64,000 bases of DNA from Sorex araneus (Eukaryota; Chordata; Mammalia; Eulipotyphla; Soricidae). Position numbers and translations under genes: made by a program. The DNA lies in contig NC_073303.1 in the NCBI RefSeq assembly GCF_027595985.1, forward strand, positions 25,643,892-25,707,891. The letters are read 5' to 3'. Of this stretch, positions 10,575 through 21,006 are shown one piece after another. Every line of letters begins with the position of its first letter. Within the stretch, counting starts at the first letter, position 1. Under the pieces are notes generated by a model. The model saw only the letters and a program-made list of their open reading frames with translations. It was not told the DNA's origin and searched no databases.

Positions 10575-11020
10575 GCCGTCTCCGTGCGTTCCCTCACATG
10601 ACCTTTCCTTCTTGCGTTCTCACACATGACCTTTCCTTCTCGCGTTCCCTCACATAGCGTTTCCTGGTCATGCTCCCTCAAATAGCATTTCTTTCTTGCA
10701 TTCCATCACATGACGTTTCCTCCTCACATTCACTCACACAACCTTTCCTTCTCGAGTTACCTCACGCGACCTTTTCTTCTTTGTGTTCCCTCACATAACG
10801 TTTCCTTCTGGCATTTCGTCACATGCCGTTTTCTTCTTGCAATCCCTCACAGGACGTTTCCTTCTTGCGTTCCCTCACGTTGTGTTGCCCCAGTTGAGGG
10901 TTCCTTCTTGCCTTCCCTCACACGACCTTTCCTTCTTCATGTTCCCTCACATGATGCTTCCTTCTTGCATTCCCTCGTATGACGTTTTCTTCTTACATCC
11001 CCTCACGTGACATTTCCCAG
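10575..11020. repeat. 28-bp minisatellite, about 15 units
   Basis: Tandem, imperfect units of about 28-30 bp, approximate consensus TTCCTTCTTG + CGTTCCCTCACATGACGT. Units differ by several substitutions. It lies in FKBP5 intron 8. Each unit carries a CACATG or CACGTGA E-box-like word and many carry a TGACGT half CRE. Confidence 0.88.
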
Positions 11021-11460
11021 GTGTTTGCGTGTGTGGAGAGAGGAGGAAGTGAGGTTTCCTCTGACAAGGAATCTACTGTCACCCTCAGGACCCGCAAGAC
11101 TCCATCTAAACCTTCCACAAAAACCATCCCACTAGGGGTAGAGCTTCCACATGCAAATTTAGGGGAGACGCAATATAATTTCCTCAAGAAACTCAGTTGT
11201 TTGTTTTTTATGAAAGGGCTTGGTTTTGTTCTGTTTGTCAGCAGACTGATAATCTCTCCCTGTCTTCCCCTCCCTCTACAAGTCACTCATGAAGAGGGAC
11301 GGTGGCGACCGGGGAGGGAGCACGGCCCTCATTCGGACCCAGGTCCCACACAGGGAACTGGTCTGTCCCGTCACCCAGCGCGGCCGGCCTGCCTCCACCC
11401 CCTCCCCGTAAAGCGAAGCTTTGATTTCCCTCAGATTTGCAGGCTGAGTGGTTTCTTCTC

Positions 11461-11624
11461 TGGGGGGAGGGTCACACCCGGCGATGCTCAGGGGTTACTC
11501 CTGCCTCTGCACTCAGGAATTAACTCCTGGCGGTGCTGGGGGACCATATGGGATGCCGGGGATCGGACCCGGGTCGGCCACGTGCAAGGCCAACGCCCTA
11601 CCCGCTGTGCTATCGCTCCAGCCC
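11461..11624 (-). repeat. Short-type SINE
   Basis: Near-consensus, with possible duplication GAGTGGTTTCT/GAATGGTTTCT on either side. Confidence 0.92.
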
Positions 11625-12429
11625 TGAATGGTTTCTCAACTATTGTTTAAGCCCTGTTCTTGCTCTGGAGGTCGCATGGTTTCCAGTGGCGTCAGTGTTG
11701 CCGCGGGAGGCCTGCGGCGTCACTGCACTGAAGCTCCAATATCTTCTCACCCGCCCTCTCCTCTCCCTTCGCTCCGAGCTTCCGCCTCAGCCCTCACTCC
11801 TGCCGGGTCACCTCTGTCCCGTTGTCGGCGTCTAAGGGCTTGTTTTCATCGGCCGTTGTCTGTTCCCTTGGTTTTGCTTTTTCACATACGGCACATGAGA
11901 GCGTCTGGCATTTGTGTTTTCCTCCTGAGATTTTTTTTCCCCCCTTGCTACGACGCTCTCTGGCTTCATCCAACTTGAAGCCACTTGCAGAATTTCGTCT
12001 CTCGGTGTCGCCGCGTAGCGTCCCGTTGTGTCTGCGTTGCGCCCTGTCTTCCTCGGCTGCCCCGTGGGCGGGCACAGGGCTTTGTTTCCAGAGCTGGCTC
12101 CTGGCAGCACGGGGAGGCGGCTGTCCTTTCAAGTTGGTGCTGGTGTGTTCTTGCCGAGAAAGGGAGCTGCAGGGTCACACGGTCGTTCTGTGTGGAACTT
12201 CCGGAGAAGTCTTGCGCTACTGTGAACCGGACCGCCAGCAGTGAACGAGAGTTCCCCGCTCGCCACATCCCGGCCGTCTCTGCTTGATTCCGACCTGTTG
12301 ATTACTTGCCTACTGGCGCAGTGACACCTCTTTATCGCCTTGGTTTTCATTTCCCAGAAAATCATGAGAGTAATAACGAACACTTGGTCATAGGCCTGTC
12401 TTCAGCTCTTCCCCCTGCCTTACTTTGGT

Positions 12430-12551
12430 GGGGGTGTGGGGAACGGCACACCTGGCGATGCCCAGGGAGACCACATGGGATGCTGGGGATTGAACCTGGG
12501 TCGGCTGCATGCAAGGCAAGCACCTTCCCCGCTGTCCTGTCGCTCCAGCCC
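12430..12551 (-). repeat. SINE, 5' (head) half
   Basis: GGCACACCTGGCGATGCCCA joins directly to GGGAGACCACATGGGATGCT, so the middle is deleted. Inserted in the LINE-1 fossil. Confidence 0.85.
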
Positions 12552-12740
12552 CTCCCCTCCCCATTTTTTGATGTTTGTTTTTTGCTGTCGAGTGCTCTGT
12601 GCGTATTGGACATTAGCTCTTTGTCAGATTGCAAATTATTTTTCCCCATTCAAAGAAACTAGGGTTTGTTTGTTTTCACCAGTTTCCTTTGCAGTGTGAA
12701 GGCTTTTTTAGTTTCATATAAATTTGTTGTTTGGTTTTGA

Positions 12741-12929
12741 TTTTTTTTTTTTAATAGGGGAGGATGGGAACTTGGGCCATACCCAGTGATGCTCAGGGCT
12801 TAGTCCTGACTCTGTGCTCTGGATTCACTCTTGGAAGTACTTGGAGGACTATAAGGGGAACCAGGGATCCAGCTGAGGTCAGCCATGTACAGGGCAAGAG
12901 CCTTGCCCCCTGTACTGTCTCTCTGGCCC
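12741..12929 (-). repeat. SINE, diverged
   Basis: T10 tail, GGGCCATACCCAGTGATGCT, ending CTGTACTGTCTCTCTGGCCCC. Confidence 0.85.
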
Positions 12930-13065
12930 CTGATTTTGCTTTCTTTGCCAATGGGAATTGAATCATTGAAGACTGTCTGAAATTTATATGTGTGTGTTAT
13001 GTTATATATATATATGTATGTGTATATATTTTTTTTATATCCTGGGAAGTTCTGCCTATGTTTTC

Positions 13066-13340
13066 CTGTATCACTGTCATCCCATTATTCATCGATTTGC
13101 TCGAGCGGGCACCAGTAACGTCTCCATTTGTCCTAGCCCTGAGATTTTAACAGCCTCTCTTTACTCATTCTTCCCAAGGGTGCCACATTGGAGGCTCTTT
13201 CAAGGGTCAGGGGAATGAGACCCATCATTGTTACTGTTTTTTGGCATATGAATACGCCACGGGGAGCTTGCCAGGCTCTGCCGTGCAGGCAGGATACTGT
13301 CGGTAGCTTGCCGAGTTCTCCGAGAGGGAGAACTAGACAA
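13066..13340 (-). repeat. Long-type shrew SINE (CTCGAGC body)
   Basis: Contains CATCGATTTGCTCGAGCGGG, TTTGGCATATGAATACGCCA and CTTGCCAGGCTCTGCCGTGC, the antisense of the long-type body seen complete at 37160 and 45710. The tRNA-like head is not intact. A middle insert (13125-13225) is not found in the other copies here. Confidence 0.8.
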
Positions 13341-13690
13341 TAAGAGGTTGCACTTCCAGGAGCTTTGTTTTACAGTCTCTGGATCTTGACTGTTGATGAG
13401 ATTACATGGTGCCAGGGTCCGTTTGTGGGTATGTCTGCCTAGCTACTAACAAATGGGGGATCTGGGTGGAGCAGGCTTGGAGATCTCAGCCCCGGGTCCC
13501 GCACACCTGGGTTCTTTTGCCGGTTCCTTCACGCGTGAGGCTCATCCGAGCGTGTGGAGAGGGGCCTTGAGCATAGCTGTGTCTGGCTACCAGGGCTCTG
13601 CTTGGGATGGGAAGGGAAACTCAACCCACCCACTCCGAGGGGCCCCGGTGAAGACAGCCAGGCGTGGGGTCATGAGACTTTGTGTTCCTA
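13341..13690 (-). repeat. LINE-like unclassified repeat, family U
   Basis: TGTTGATGAGATTACATGGT, GGAGATCTCAGCCCCGGGTC and CACCTGGGTTCTTTTGCCGG also occur, slightly changed, at 15720-15905. Related text is at 44830-45010 and, on the opposite strand, at 28905-29100. Confidence 0.7.
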
Positions 13691-13828
13691 TATGTATTTA
13701 ATGGATTGAAGTGTCTAATATCAAGATCTTTGGTCCATTTTGAATTAGTTTCTGTGTATGGTGTGAGACAAAGATCTGGTGTCGCCATTTTGTATGTGGC
13801 TCCCAAGTTTCCCTAGCACCATTTATTC

Positions 13829-14004
13829 ATTTTGTTTGTTTGTTTTTCGGCCACACCCAGTGATGCTCAGGGCTTACTCCTGAGCTCTGCACTCAGGAAT
13901 TACTCCTGGCAGTGCTTAGAGGACCATGTGGGGTGCCAAGAATCGAACCCGGGTTGACCGTGTGCAAGACAAGCACTCACCTGCTGTACTATTGCTCCGG
14001 CCCC
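13829..14004 (-). repeat. SINE
   Basis: (TTTG)n tail, CGGCCACACCCAGTGATGCT, ending TGCTCCGGCCCC. Confidence 0.9.
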
Positions 14005-14063
14005 ACCATCGGTTATTTATTTAGAGAAGAGTCTTTCCTTCTAGTCTCTTGAAGCTCATTGCT

Positions 14064-14160
14064 TATGGCATCCTATACAATCCCCTGAGCACCGCCTGAG
14101 GGGTTCCTGAGTGCAGAGCCAGGAGTAAACCCTGAGCATCACCGGGCATGGCCCAAAGAC
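14064..14160 (+). repeat. SINE, 3' half
   Basis: From GCATCCTATACAATCCCCTG to GGGCATGGCCCAAAGAC; no head. Confidence 0.8.
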
Positions 14161-14854
14161 TAAAGTAAACTGGGTGCCACTCCTCAGCTCCGTATGTCCC
14201 GTTACCTGTATCTCAGCATCCCACAGCCACGTTTTGTCAGTTTCCGGGAGCCTGGCCACGCGTGTTAACGTGGTCTGTCGCCACTTGTTGCAGTGTCCGG
14301 GACAGAGTTGAGACCAGGACTGGTCTGCAGAGCGTGGGATGTTCACTTTCTGCCTCTTTGCAGGAGAAGCTGCGCCCCCTCGCTCCGGGTGGCTAGTGCT
14401 TGTGGGGTGGGAGGTTGTCACTTCCCCAAATCATTTCCTGCCTGACGTTGCCAAGGGTCAGGAGATAAGGGAAAAGTGGGTCTCCTGCAAGAGTGTTCGT
14501 GACAAAGGGTAGAACTGCTCCCGGCCTTTGGAGGAGCTGCTACAGGGGGGGCCCAGGTGCCTCGACGCCCCCCGTCCCGGGGGAGCACTCCCTCTGGGAG
14601 GGAGGAGGAGTAGACCCCAAAGGAAAGGGCTTACAGAGCTTGCCGGGGGCTTCAGGAGGGAGGGGGCAGGGGCGGGGCCTCGCCTCCTGAGAAGGGACAG
14701 GGGTGCTGCGTGCAGGTCCCTGGGGGGGTGCTCTTGGGTGGAGCGTCTGGGTTTCGGGGTGGCGGGGATTCTGCATATTGCCTGCTGATGTGGCTGGTTG
14801 TCACGTGCCTCACGCCGTGATGGTCACCCGCCTTTTCTCCCTCCCTCGTCTCAG
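14161..14854. other. FKBP5 intron 8, last 0.7 kb, GC-rich unique sequence
   Basis: No recognised repeat. The acceptor region ends in CTCCCTCGTCTCAG. G-rich runs at 14544-14700 are notable but without a motif I can name. Confidence 0.5.
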
Positions 14855-15040
14855 GGCGGGAAGTACATGCAGGCGGTGATCCAGTACGGGAAGATCGTCT
14901 CCTGGCTGGAGATGGAGTACGGCTTGTCGGAGACGGAGTCCAAGGCTTCCGAGGCCTTTCTGCTCGCCGCCTTCCTGAACCTGGCCATGTGCTACCTGAA
15001 GCTCCGAGAGTACAGCAAAGCCGTGGACTGCTGCGACAAG
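14855..15040 (+). CDS. FKBP5: FKBP5 coding exon 9 (TPR1-TPR2)
   Basis: 62 codons, phase 0, acceptor cgtctcag|GG and donor AAG|GTAGCC. It begins [17 protein letters not shown] and ends [13 protein letters not shown], matching recalled human residues 281-342 with only conservative changes (for example [11 protein letters not shown] for SEKESKASESF). It completes helix B of TPR1 and most of TPR2. The asparagine in AAFLNLAMC corresponds to N322 of the Hsp90 carboxylate clamp and is kept. The reading frame is open throughout. Intron 8 before it is about 13.9 kb. Confidence 0.97.
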
Positions 15041-15210
15041 GTAGCCGGCCGCCGCCTCCCCCAGCCCGTCCCCCCAGCCTCCCCCTGCCCCGCCTCCTCG
15101 GCCTCTCCGGCCTCCTTCCAGGTGCCCTTGACGCTCTTGACACATCTTTCCCTTCGGCTTTGTGCTGTTTATCTGTTTCTCAGTTTGAACTGGGAAATTC
15201 TGAAAGATTC

Positions 15211-15334
15211 CTTTGGGGGCCACCCTAGGCGGTGCTCAGAGCTGCCTCCTGGCTTGCTCTGGGATTATTCCCCGTGGGGCTGGGGGTTGTTTGCATACCA
15301 GACAAGCAAGCTGCCAGCTGTGCCATCTCACCCC
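15211..15334 (-). repeat. SINE, old and diverged
   Basis: GGGGGCCACCCTAGGCGGTG to GCTGTGCCATCTCACCCC. It lies 170 bp past exon 9. Confidence 0.65.
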
Positions 15335-15351
15335 AGAGAGATTTCAGTTAC

Positions 15352-15353
<2 letters not shown>

Positions 15354-15402
<49 letters not shown>
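15354..15402. repeat. (GT)n microsatellite
   Basis: About 24 uninterrupted units. Confidence 0.97.
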
Positions 15403-15403
<1 letters not shown>

Positions 15404-15905
15404 TTTTATACATTTTATTTTCATAAAGTAGTTCATTACAGATAATATTCAAACAGCCACCCCATGGAGAGCATCTTCCCACCACAATAAGAGGGAAGTA
15501 TATGAAGGTTGTTGTATTTCACTCTAGAGCAAATTTAGCTGTATATAAGAGAATACAAGCAAGTATGTTAAAGCCAAACAAATGTGTGCTACTTTAGTTA
15601 TATAAGTGGGTTCGAGTATAAGAGGTTCGAGTATAAGAGGCTGTGTGGTCGCATTTGTGGCTGCGTGCTCCAGGAAATACTGCACCACTCTCTTCTGGGA
15701 GCTTTATTTTATAGTCTCTGGGTCTTGGCCGTTGATGAGATTACATGACACCCGGGGGCAGTTTGTGGTTGTGACTGCCAAGCTACTGGAAAACTGGGGA
15801 GCTGGGTGGAGGAGGCCCAGGCCCAGTCCTGATCCGAGCAGGCTAGGAGATCTCAGCCCCGGGTCCTGCATACCTGGGTTCCTCTGTCGGCTCCCTCACA
15901 AGTAG
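15403..15905 (-). repeat. LINE-like unclassified repeat, family U, long copy
   Basis: Starts with the 3'-end signature (antisense ATTTTATTTTCATAAAGTAG, then AATATTCAAACAGCCACCCC). It passes through GTTGTATTTCACTCTAGAGC and a short direct repeat of GGTTCGAGTATAAGAGG (15609-15642), and ends in the TTGATGAGATTACATGACAC block shared with 13341-13690. It is best read as one antisense retroelement 3' region. Confidence 0.65.
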
Positions 15906-15934
15906 AGGTTTCACTTATATTGGATGTTAGAAAG

Positions 15935-16108
15935 CTTTTTTTTTCCTTTTGTGTCACACCCAGCGATGCACAGGGGTTACTCCTGGCTTTGCACTCAGGA
16001 ATTACTCCTGGCGGTGCTCAGGGGACCATTTGGGATGCTGGGAATTGAACCCGGGTCGGCCGCGTGCAAGGCAAATGCCCTACCCGCTGTGCTATCGCTC
16101 CAGCCCCC
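15935..16108 (-). repeat. Short-type SINE
   Basis: Near consensus, T-rich tail with a C interruption. Inserted next to the family U fragment. Confidence 0.93.
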
Positions 16109-16199
16109 AAGAGGTTTCACTTATAGTCAGACCTTTCTGATGCCTATATTGGGTCGTGATGTAGTATGAATAAATGTTTGATTTAACGGTGGGGGACAG

Positions 16200-16342
16200 G
16201 GGCTGGGCCACACACAGCGGTGCCCAGGGGCCATTCCTGGCTCTGGCTCTGGCTCAGGAGTGGCCCCTTAGTGGTACGTGGGGACCATGAGTGGCAGCAG
16301 GGACCCAAGCAAGTGCCTTAGCCTCGAACTGTCTCTTCCACC
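16200..16342 (-). repeat. SINE, old and diverged
   Basis: GGGCCACACACAGCGGTGCC, a CTGGCTCTGGCTCTGGCTC slippage and a worn head. Confidence 0.65.
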
Positions 16343-16587
16343 CAAATAAGAGTTTTTATTAAAAATGTCTTGATTTCATTTATGATCGAAAGCAATGGCA
16401 TTTGATATCAGATTACACACATAACCCTTTAATAAGAAGAGATTTAAGCCTTTCAGGACTTATCTATAACACTACAGCTGTTTGTCTGCAAATCAGTTGT
16501 TATTATTCGCTGATGAAGAAAAAGCACAAATAATTTGAAAAGTCCATGAAACATTAGCAACTCTTTCCCTTAATACCTATGTTGGCT

Positions 16588-16778
16588 GGGGCCAGAGCGG
16601 CAGTACAGCAGGAAGGGCGCTCACTTGCACGCGGCTGACCCAGGTTTGACTTTTGTCATCCCATATTCCTGAGCACTGTCATCCGTGAGCACCGCCGGGA
16701 ATGATCCCTGAGTGCAGAGCCAGGAGTAAGTCCTAAACATCGCTGGGTGTGACACAAAACCAAACAAAAAAAAAAAAT
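16588..16778 (+). repeat. SINE, moderately diverged
   Basis: GGGGCCAGAGCGGCAGTACA head and A12 tail. ATGTTGG flanks both sides. Confidence 0.85.
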
Positions 16779-17136
16779 GATGTTGGTCATAGTTGATTCG
16801 TCTTTCAGCATCTTGGTGCTGTACGACTGTTGTTTATCAAATGTGCCGTGCTGGTATTTGGGGACCACAGCCCACGTTGTTCCGTGGGCGTCTGGTCTCT
16901 CACCGTGAGCACTGTAAAAGGTAGTAATCACATGTGCATTATAGAGAGACAGACAGAACAAGAAAAACATTGTTGTACATTCTTTGTAAGATTATTGAGT
17001 TTTGTTCATCAGTATGTTCCCTGTCATGCTTTGCAGGATTTCCTCCCAAGAAAGAAATGTTTTTCTTTACATTTTATTTTTTTTAATGCTTCTTTATTAA
17101 AGGAGAAATCAAGTTACTGAAAGTTCAAAAATTAAG
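16779..17136. other. FKBP5 intron 9, unique sequence
   Basis: AT-rich, no element recognised. Confidence 0.45.
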
Positions 17137-17280
17137 GAAGCAGGTGTAGAGTGATAGAGCACTTCCCTTGCATGGGCGAGGCCTGGGTTCAATCCTTCAA
17201 TCCCTGGTCCTGCAAAATGCATAAAGCACCACCGAATGTGGCCCAGAAGGCCCTCTGTTCCCCCCCCCCAAAAAAAAAAT
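17137..17280 (+). repeat. SINE, old and diverged
   Basis: TGTAGAGTGATAGAGCACTT, GGTTCAATCCTTCAATCCC, C10/A9 tail. Confidence 0.65.
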
Positions 17281-17479
17281 CAAGTATTACAGAAGCAAAA
17301 TGAAAGCCTATTCATAAAATCCCATGGACCAGGGCTGGAGCTAGAAAGCCCCGGGGCCCAGGCCGTGAATGCAGGAGACCCGGGTCCAGGTTTCCTCCTT
17401 GGCACCCTCTGTGGCCTGAGCCACACCCCCACCACCCCGAATTCCCATGAGCCCCTCTCTCATTTTGTTCTGATTTATT

Positions 17480-17630
17480 TTGGTTTGGGGCCAAACACAA
17501 TGGCCCCAAAGCCCAGGGCTTACTCCTGACTCTGCAGTCTGGAGACACTCCCAGTGGGCTCGGGGAACCAGGCGGGACGCCGGGGATCGAACACAGGTTG
17601 GCCGCGAGCCAGTGCCATCTCTCCGGCCCC
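17480..17630 (-). repeat. SINE, diverged
   Basis: GGGGCCAAACACAATGGCCC to CCATCTCTCCGGCCCC. Confidence 0.75.
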
Positions 17631-17860
17631 CTCCTGTGAACTCCTTTCTCCCAAGAGCAGAGTCTTTCACTGCACGAGTTCTCCTTCCATTGGGCCACTC
17701 GCACCCATCCACTAACACGCATGAACGTCATGACGAGAGTGTGGAGCCCTCGCCAGCGTTTTATAAAGCAAGGCCGTCTTCCTGTAGCTGAGCACTAACG
17801 CCCGGAGCCACTGGAGGCATCTGTCGAGCTATATTTAACCAGTCCCTTTGGCAGATTTCT

Positions 17861-18042
17861 TTTTTTTTTTTTTTTTTTGCTTTTTGGGTCACACCCGGCA
17901 ATGCACAGGGGTCATTCCTGGCTCATGCACTCAGGAATTACCCCTGGCGGTGCTCAGGGGGACCATATGGGATGCTGGGATTCGAACCCGGGTCGGCCGC
18001 GTGCAAGGCAAACGCCCTACCCGCTGTGCTATCTCTCCAGCC
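17861..18042 (-). repeat. Short-type SINE with 16-bp target duplication
   Basis: CCTTTGGCAGATTTCT lies at 17845-17860 and again at 18043-18058. The perfect duplication marks a young insertion. Confidence 0.96.
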
Positions 18043-18142
18043 CCTTTGGCAGATTTCTAAATGCTTGATATTATATATCAATACATAGATGTTACATATT
18101 AGACAGCACCTCTCTGTGTACTGAGGAATTGAATTGTCGAGG

Positions 18143-18328
18143 TCCCTGACCCTCGTGGTAGGTGGGGCCACTTCAGCAATACTCAGCCTCACAGCCTGAA
18201 AGGTCCATGCTGGGGCTTCGGGACCATGAGGGAACCCAGCAGTGTGGGGGACCGGCAGGTGCCAGGGGTCCAACTCGGGCCTCCACCTGCTAATACGCAT
18301 CTGAGCCCTTTGAGCCACCTCCCGGCCC
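18143..18328 (-). repeat. SINE, old and diverged
   Basis: GGTGGGGCCACTTCAGCAAT to GCCACCTCCCGGCCC. Confidence 0.55.
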
Positions 18329-19049
18329 TGGGTAAATTTCTCACAGGATGTTTTTTCATAGGATAAATTTCTAGAAGTAGAAACACTGGGTCAAAACTAA
18401 AAAATGAAAACACCCAGGAAAAAGAAAAACAAATTATTAAAAAAAAAGAAAAGAAAGAAAAAGAAAAGAAAACAAGGTCTGGGGACTGGTCGTAGAACAC
18501 AGGCTGCAGCGGGGGGGGGGGGGGGGGGGACCGGAGTTTGCTCCCGGCCAGCCCCCGGGGCCTGAGCAGTGCCGAGCATCCCTGTCCGATCCACCCTCAG
18601 CCCCACCGTGCCGTGTGTCGGGGCTTTGTGGCTGCGGCACAGACACTCGGTCAGGTTTGTTCCGGCCTGGCTGCCGGCTTTTCCACTTCTCTCCTCCCTG
18701 GCAGAGCCGCCGTCTCGGCCCCGTCGACGCAGGCTCAGTGCCTGCTCTGCCCGTGGTCTCCGCGTGTCGCCCTGGCCCTCGGGACAGTGTGTGTGTGAAC
18801 GGGGAGCCACCCTGGTGCGGGTTTGGGGGCCCAACCTGGCAGTGCTGCGGGGCGGCTCCTGGCCCGGTGCTCCAGGGAGCACGCAGAGGCCGTGTGCAGC
18901 CCTGAGCTCCAGCCTCCTGAGCCGCCTGCCCACGCCCACGTCACCGTCTCACCTAGAGGCAGCGTCTCCTCTCGCGCTCTTTTCCAAGACTGTTTTCAGT
19001 CGTTCCTGGGCCTGTATTCCCTCTGTTGAAATTTTTTATCATCATCTTT
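18329..19049. other. FKBP5 intron 9: A-rich run, poly-G run and GC-rich unique text
   Basis: An A/AG-rich run lies at 18395-18475 and an uninterrupted run of about 19 G at 18511-18529. 18540-18980 is GC-rich without a recognised gene. 18825-18900 may be a very old minus-strand SINE. Confidence 0.5.
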
Positions 19050-19228
19050 ATTCTTTTTTTTTTTTCCTTTTTTGGGTTACACCCAGCGATGCTCAGGGTT
19101 TACCCTGGCTCTGCACTCAGGAATTACCCCTGGCGGTGCTTGGGGGACCATATGGGGTGCCCGGGATTGAACCCAGGTCGGCCACATGCAAGGCAAGCGC
19201 CCTCCCCGATGTGCTATCTCTCCAGCCC
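19050..19228 (-). repeat. Short-type SINE
   Basis: T13 tail, body close to consensus, with TTATCAT(C/T) words on both flanks. Confidence 0.92.
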
Positions 19229-19251
19229 CTGTTATCATTCTTATCATTTGG

Positions 19252-19390
19252 ACTTTGGGGGCCATACCCTGCAGGGCTCAGGGCCTGTATCTGGCCCTGC
19301 TCAGTGGCTCCTAATGGTGCCCAGGGAACTGTGGGTGATGCCAGGGACCGAGCCTGGACTGCGTGCAAGGGCACCCGTGACTACCTGTTC
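19252..19390 (-). repeat. SINE, old and diverged
   Basis: GGGGGCCATACCCTGCAGGG and GGGACCGAGCCTGGACTGCG are recognisable. Confidence 0.6.
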
Positions 19391-19474
19391 TCTCTCTCCC
19401 ACTCCCCACTTCCCACTGAAATTGAAAATGAATTTTTTAAGACCCGCAACCCCAGCCTAGAGCCCCATTTCTTT

Positions 19475-19656
19475 CCTTTTTTTTTTTTTTGCTTTTTGGG
19501 TCACACCCGGCGATGCACAGGGGTTGCTCCTGGCTCTGCACTCAGGAATTACTCCTGGCAGTGCTCAGGGGACCATATGGGATGCTGGGAATCGAACCCG
19601 GGTCGGCCACGTGCAAGGCAAATGCCCTACCTGCTGTGCTATTGCTCCAGCCCCCC
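19475..19656 (-). repeat. Short-type SINE with 15-bp target duplication
   Basis: GAGCCCCATTTCTTT at 19460-19474 and 19657-19671. It ends 121 bp before exon 10, so it is a recent insertion close to the branch point region. Confidence 0.96.
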
Positions 19657-19777
19657 GAGCCCCATTTCTTTTCCTGTGCCTTTTCTGAGAGCTCTGGTTA
19701 ATGATTCAAGCCCAGTTTCTCTCTGTGTCCCTCAAGTTCCGTTCCTTCCTTCTGAAACATCACCCTCCCTTCCTTAG

Positions 19778-20017
19778 GCCCTTGGCCTGGACAACACCAA
19801 CGAGAAGGGCCTGTACCGGCGGGGGGAAGCCCAGCTGCTCATGAACGAGTTCGAGTCGGCCCGGGGCGACTTCGAGAAGGTGCTGGAGGTGAATCCCCAC
19901 AACAAGGCGGCCAGGCTGCAGATCTCCATGTGCCAGAAGAAGGCGAAGGAGCACAACGAGAGGGACCGCAGGATCTACGCCAACATGTTCAAGAAGTTCG
20001 CAGAGCAGGACGCGAAG
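19778..20017 (+). CDS. FKBP5: FKBP5 coding exon 10 (TPR3 and C-terminal helix)
   Basis: 80 codons, phase 0, acceptor ccttccttag|GC and donor AAG|GTGCAT. The peptide begins [20 protein letters not shown] and ends [17 protein letters not shown]. It aligns without gaps to recalled human residues 343-422. Lysine and arginine matching K352 and R356 (NEKGLYRR), two further clamp residues for the Hsp90 tail, are intact. The exon covers TPR3 and the extended helix 7 that carries the putative calmodulin-binding segment described for FK506-binding immunophilins. No stop or indel is seen. Confidence 0.97.
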
Positions 20018-20249
20018 GTGCATGCGGGACCCTGGCCCGAGAGCGAGCTTTCCCCGGGGCGGGGGGGCGGGGGTGTGCACGGGACAGGCACAGACCCAGG
20101 GAAAGGGCACCCAGCTCTGTTCTAAGGTGTTTGCACCTGGAGGGCCCCGAGCTCCCCTCGGACATCATGGAGACTCGTGAGGCTCCGGCCCGGCCGTGAG
20201 TGACGTGAAGGTTGTCCTTGAAATCCAGGCAGGCCTTTGCTTTGCTTTT

Positions 20250-20936
20250 TTTAATTTTTTTTTTAATTGAATCGCAGTGAGATACACAGTTACCTGAGGT
20301 TGTTCATGATCAGGTTTCAGTCACATAATGTTCCAACACCCATTCCTTCACTGGTGTACATGTCCCACCACCAGCGTCCCGTTTCCCTCCCATCCTGCCT
20401 GTCTCCGTGGCAAGCACTTTCCTTTCTTCTTTCTCTTTCTCTCTCTCTCCCTCCCTCCCTCTCTCTCTCTCTGTCTCTCCTCTCTCCTCTCTCTCTCCTC
20501 TCCTCTCCTCTCTCTTCTCTCTGTCTCTGTCTCCTCTCTCTCTTCTCTCTGTCTCCTCTCTCTCTCCTCTCCTCTCTCTTCTCTCTCTCTATCTCCTCTT
20601 TCTCTCCTCCCCTCTCTCTCTCTTCTCTCTCTCTGTCTCCTCTCTCTCCTCCCCTCTCTCTCTCTTCTCTCTCTCTGTCTCCTCTCTCTCTCCTCTCCTC
20701 ACTCTTCTCTCTGTCTCTCTCTCTGTCTCCTCTCTTCTCTGTCTCTCTCTGTCTCCTCTCTCTCCTCCCCCTCTCTCTTCTCTCTCTCTGTCTCCTCTCT
20801 CTCTCCTCTCCTCACTCTTCTCTCTGTCTCTCTCTGTCTCCTCTCTTTCTCCTCCCCTCTCTCTCTTCTCTCTCTCTGTCTCCTCTCTCTCTCCTTTCCT
20901 CTCTCTTCTCTCTGTCTCCTCTCTCTCTCCTCTCCT

Positions 20937-21006
<70 letters not shown>

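Larger units (their letters stand above)
11930..14062 (-). mobile_element. Old LINE-1 ORF2/3' region, SINE-interrupted
   Basis: On the + strand, fragments follow the recalled order of antisense mammalian LINE-1: TGGCTTCATCCAACTTGAAG (11962), GTTCCCCGCTCGCCACATCC (12251), TTGGTTTTCATTTCCCAGAA (12340), ATTGGACATTAGCTCTTTGT (12606) and TTGGTCCATTTTGAATTAGT (13730), then CTAGCACCATTTATTCATTT (13814). All frames are broken. Later elements interrupt it at 12430, 12741, 13066 and 13829. The stretch 11990-12260 is unusually CpG- and GC-rich for decayed LINE-1. Confidence 0.75.

Noticed and set aside
11794-12287. Several overlapping 90-140-codon frames
   Set aside because: GC-rich decayed LINE-1; CpG richness keeps frames open by chance.
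18569-19777. 402-codon frame ending exactly at the FKBP5 exon 10 boundary
   Set aside because: It runs through three SINEs and intronic sequence in a frame that does not match FKBP51. The end at the splice site is coincidence.
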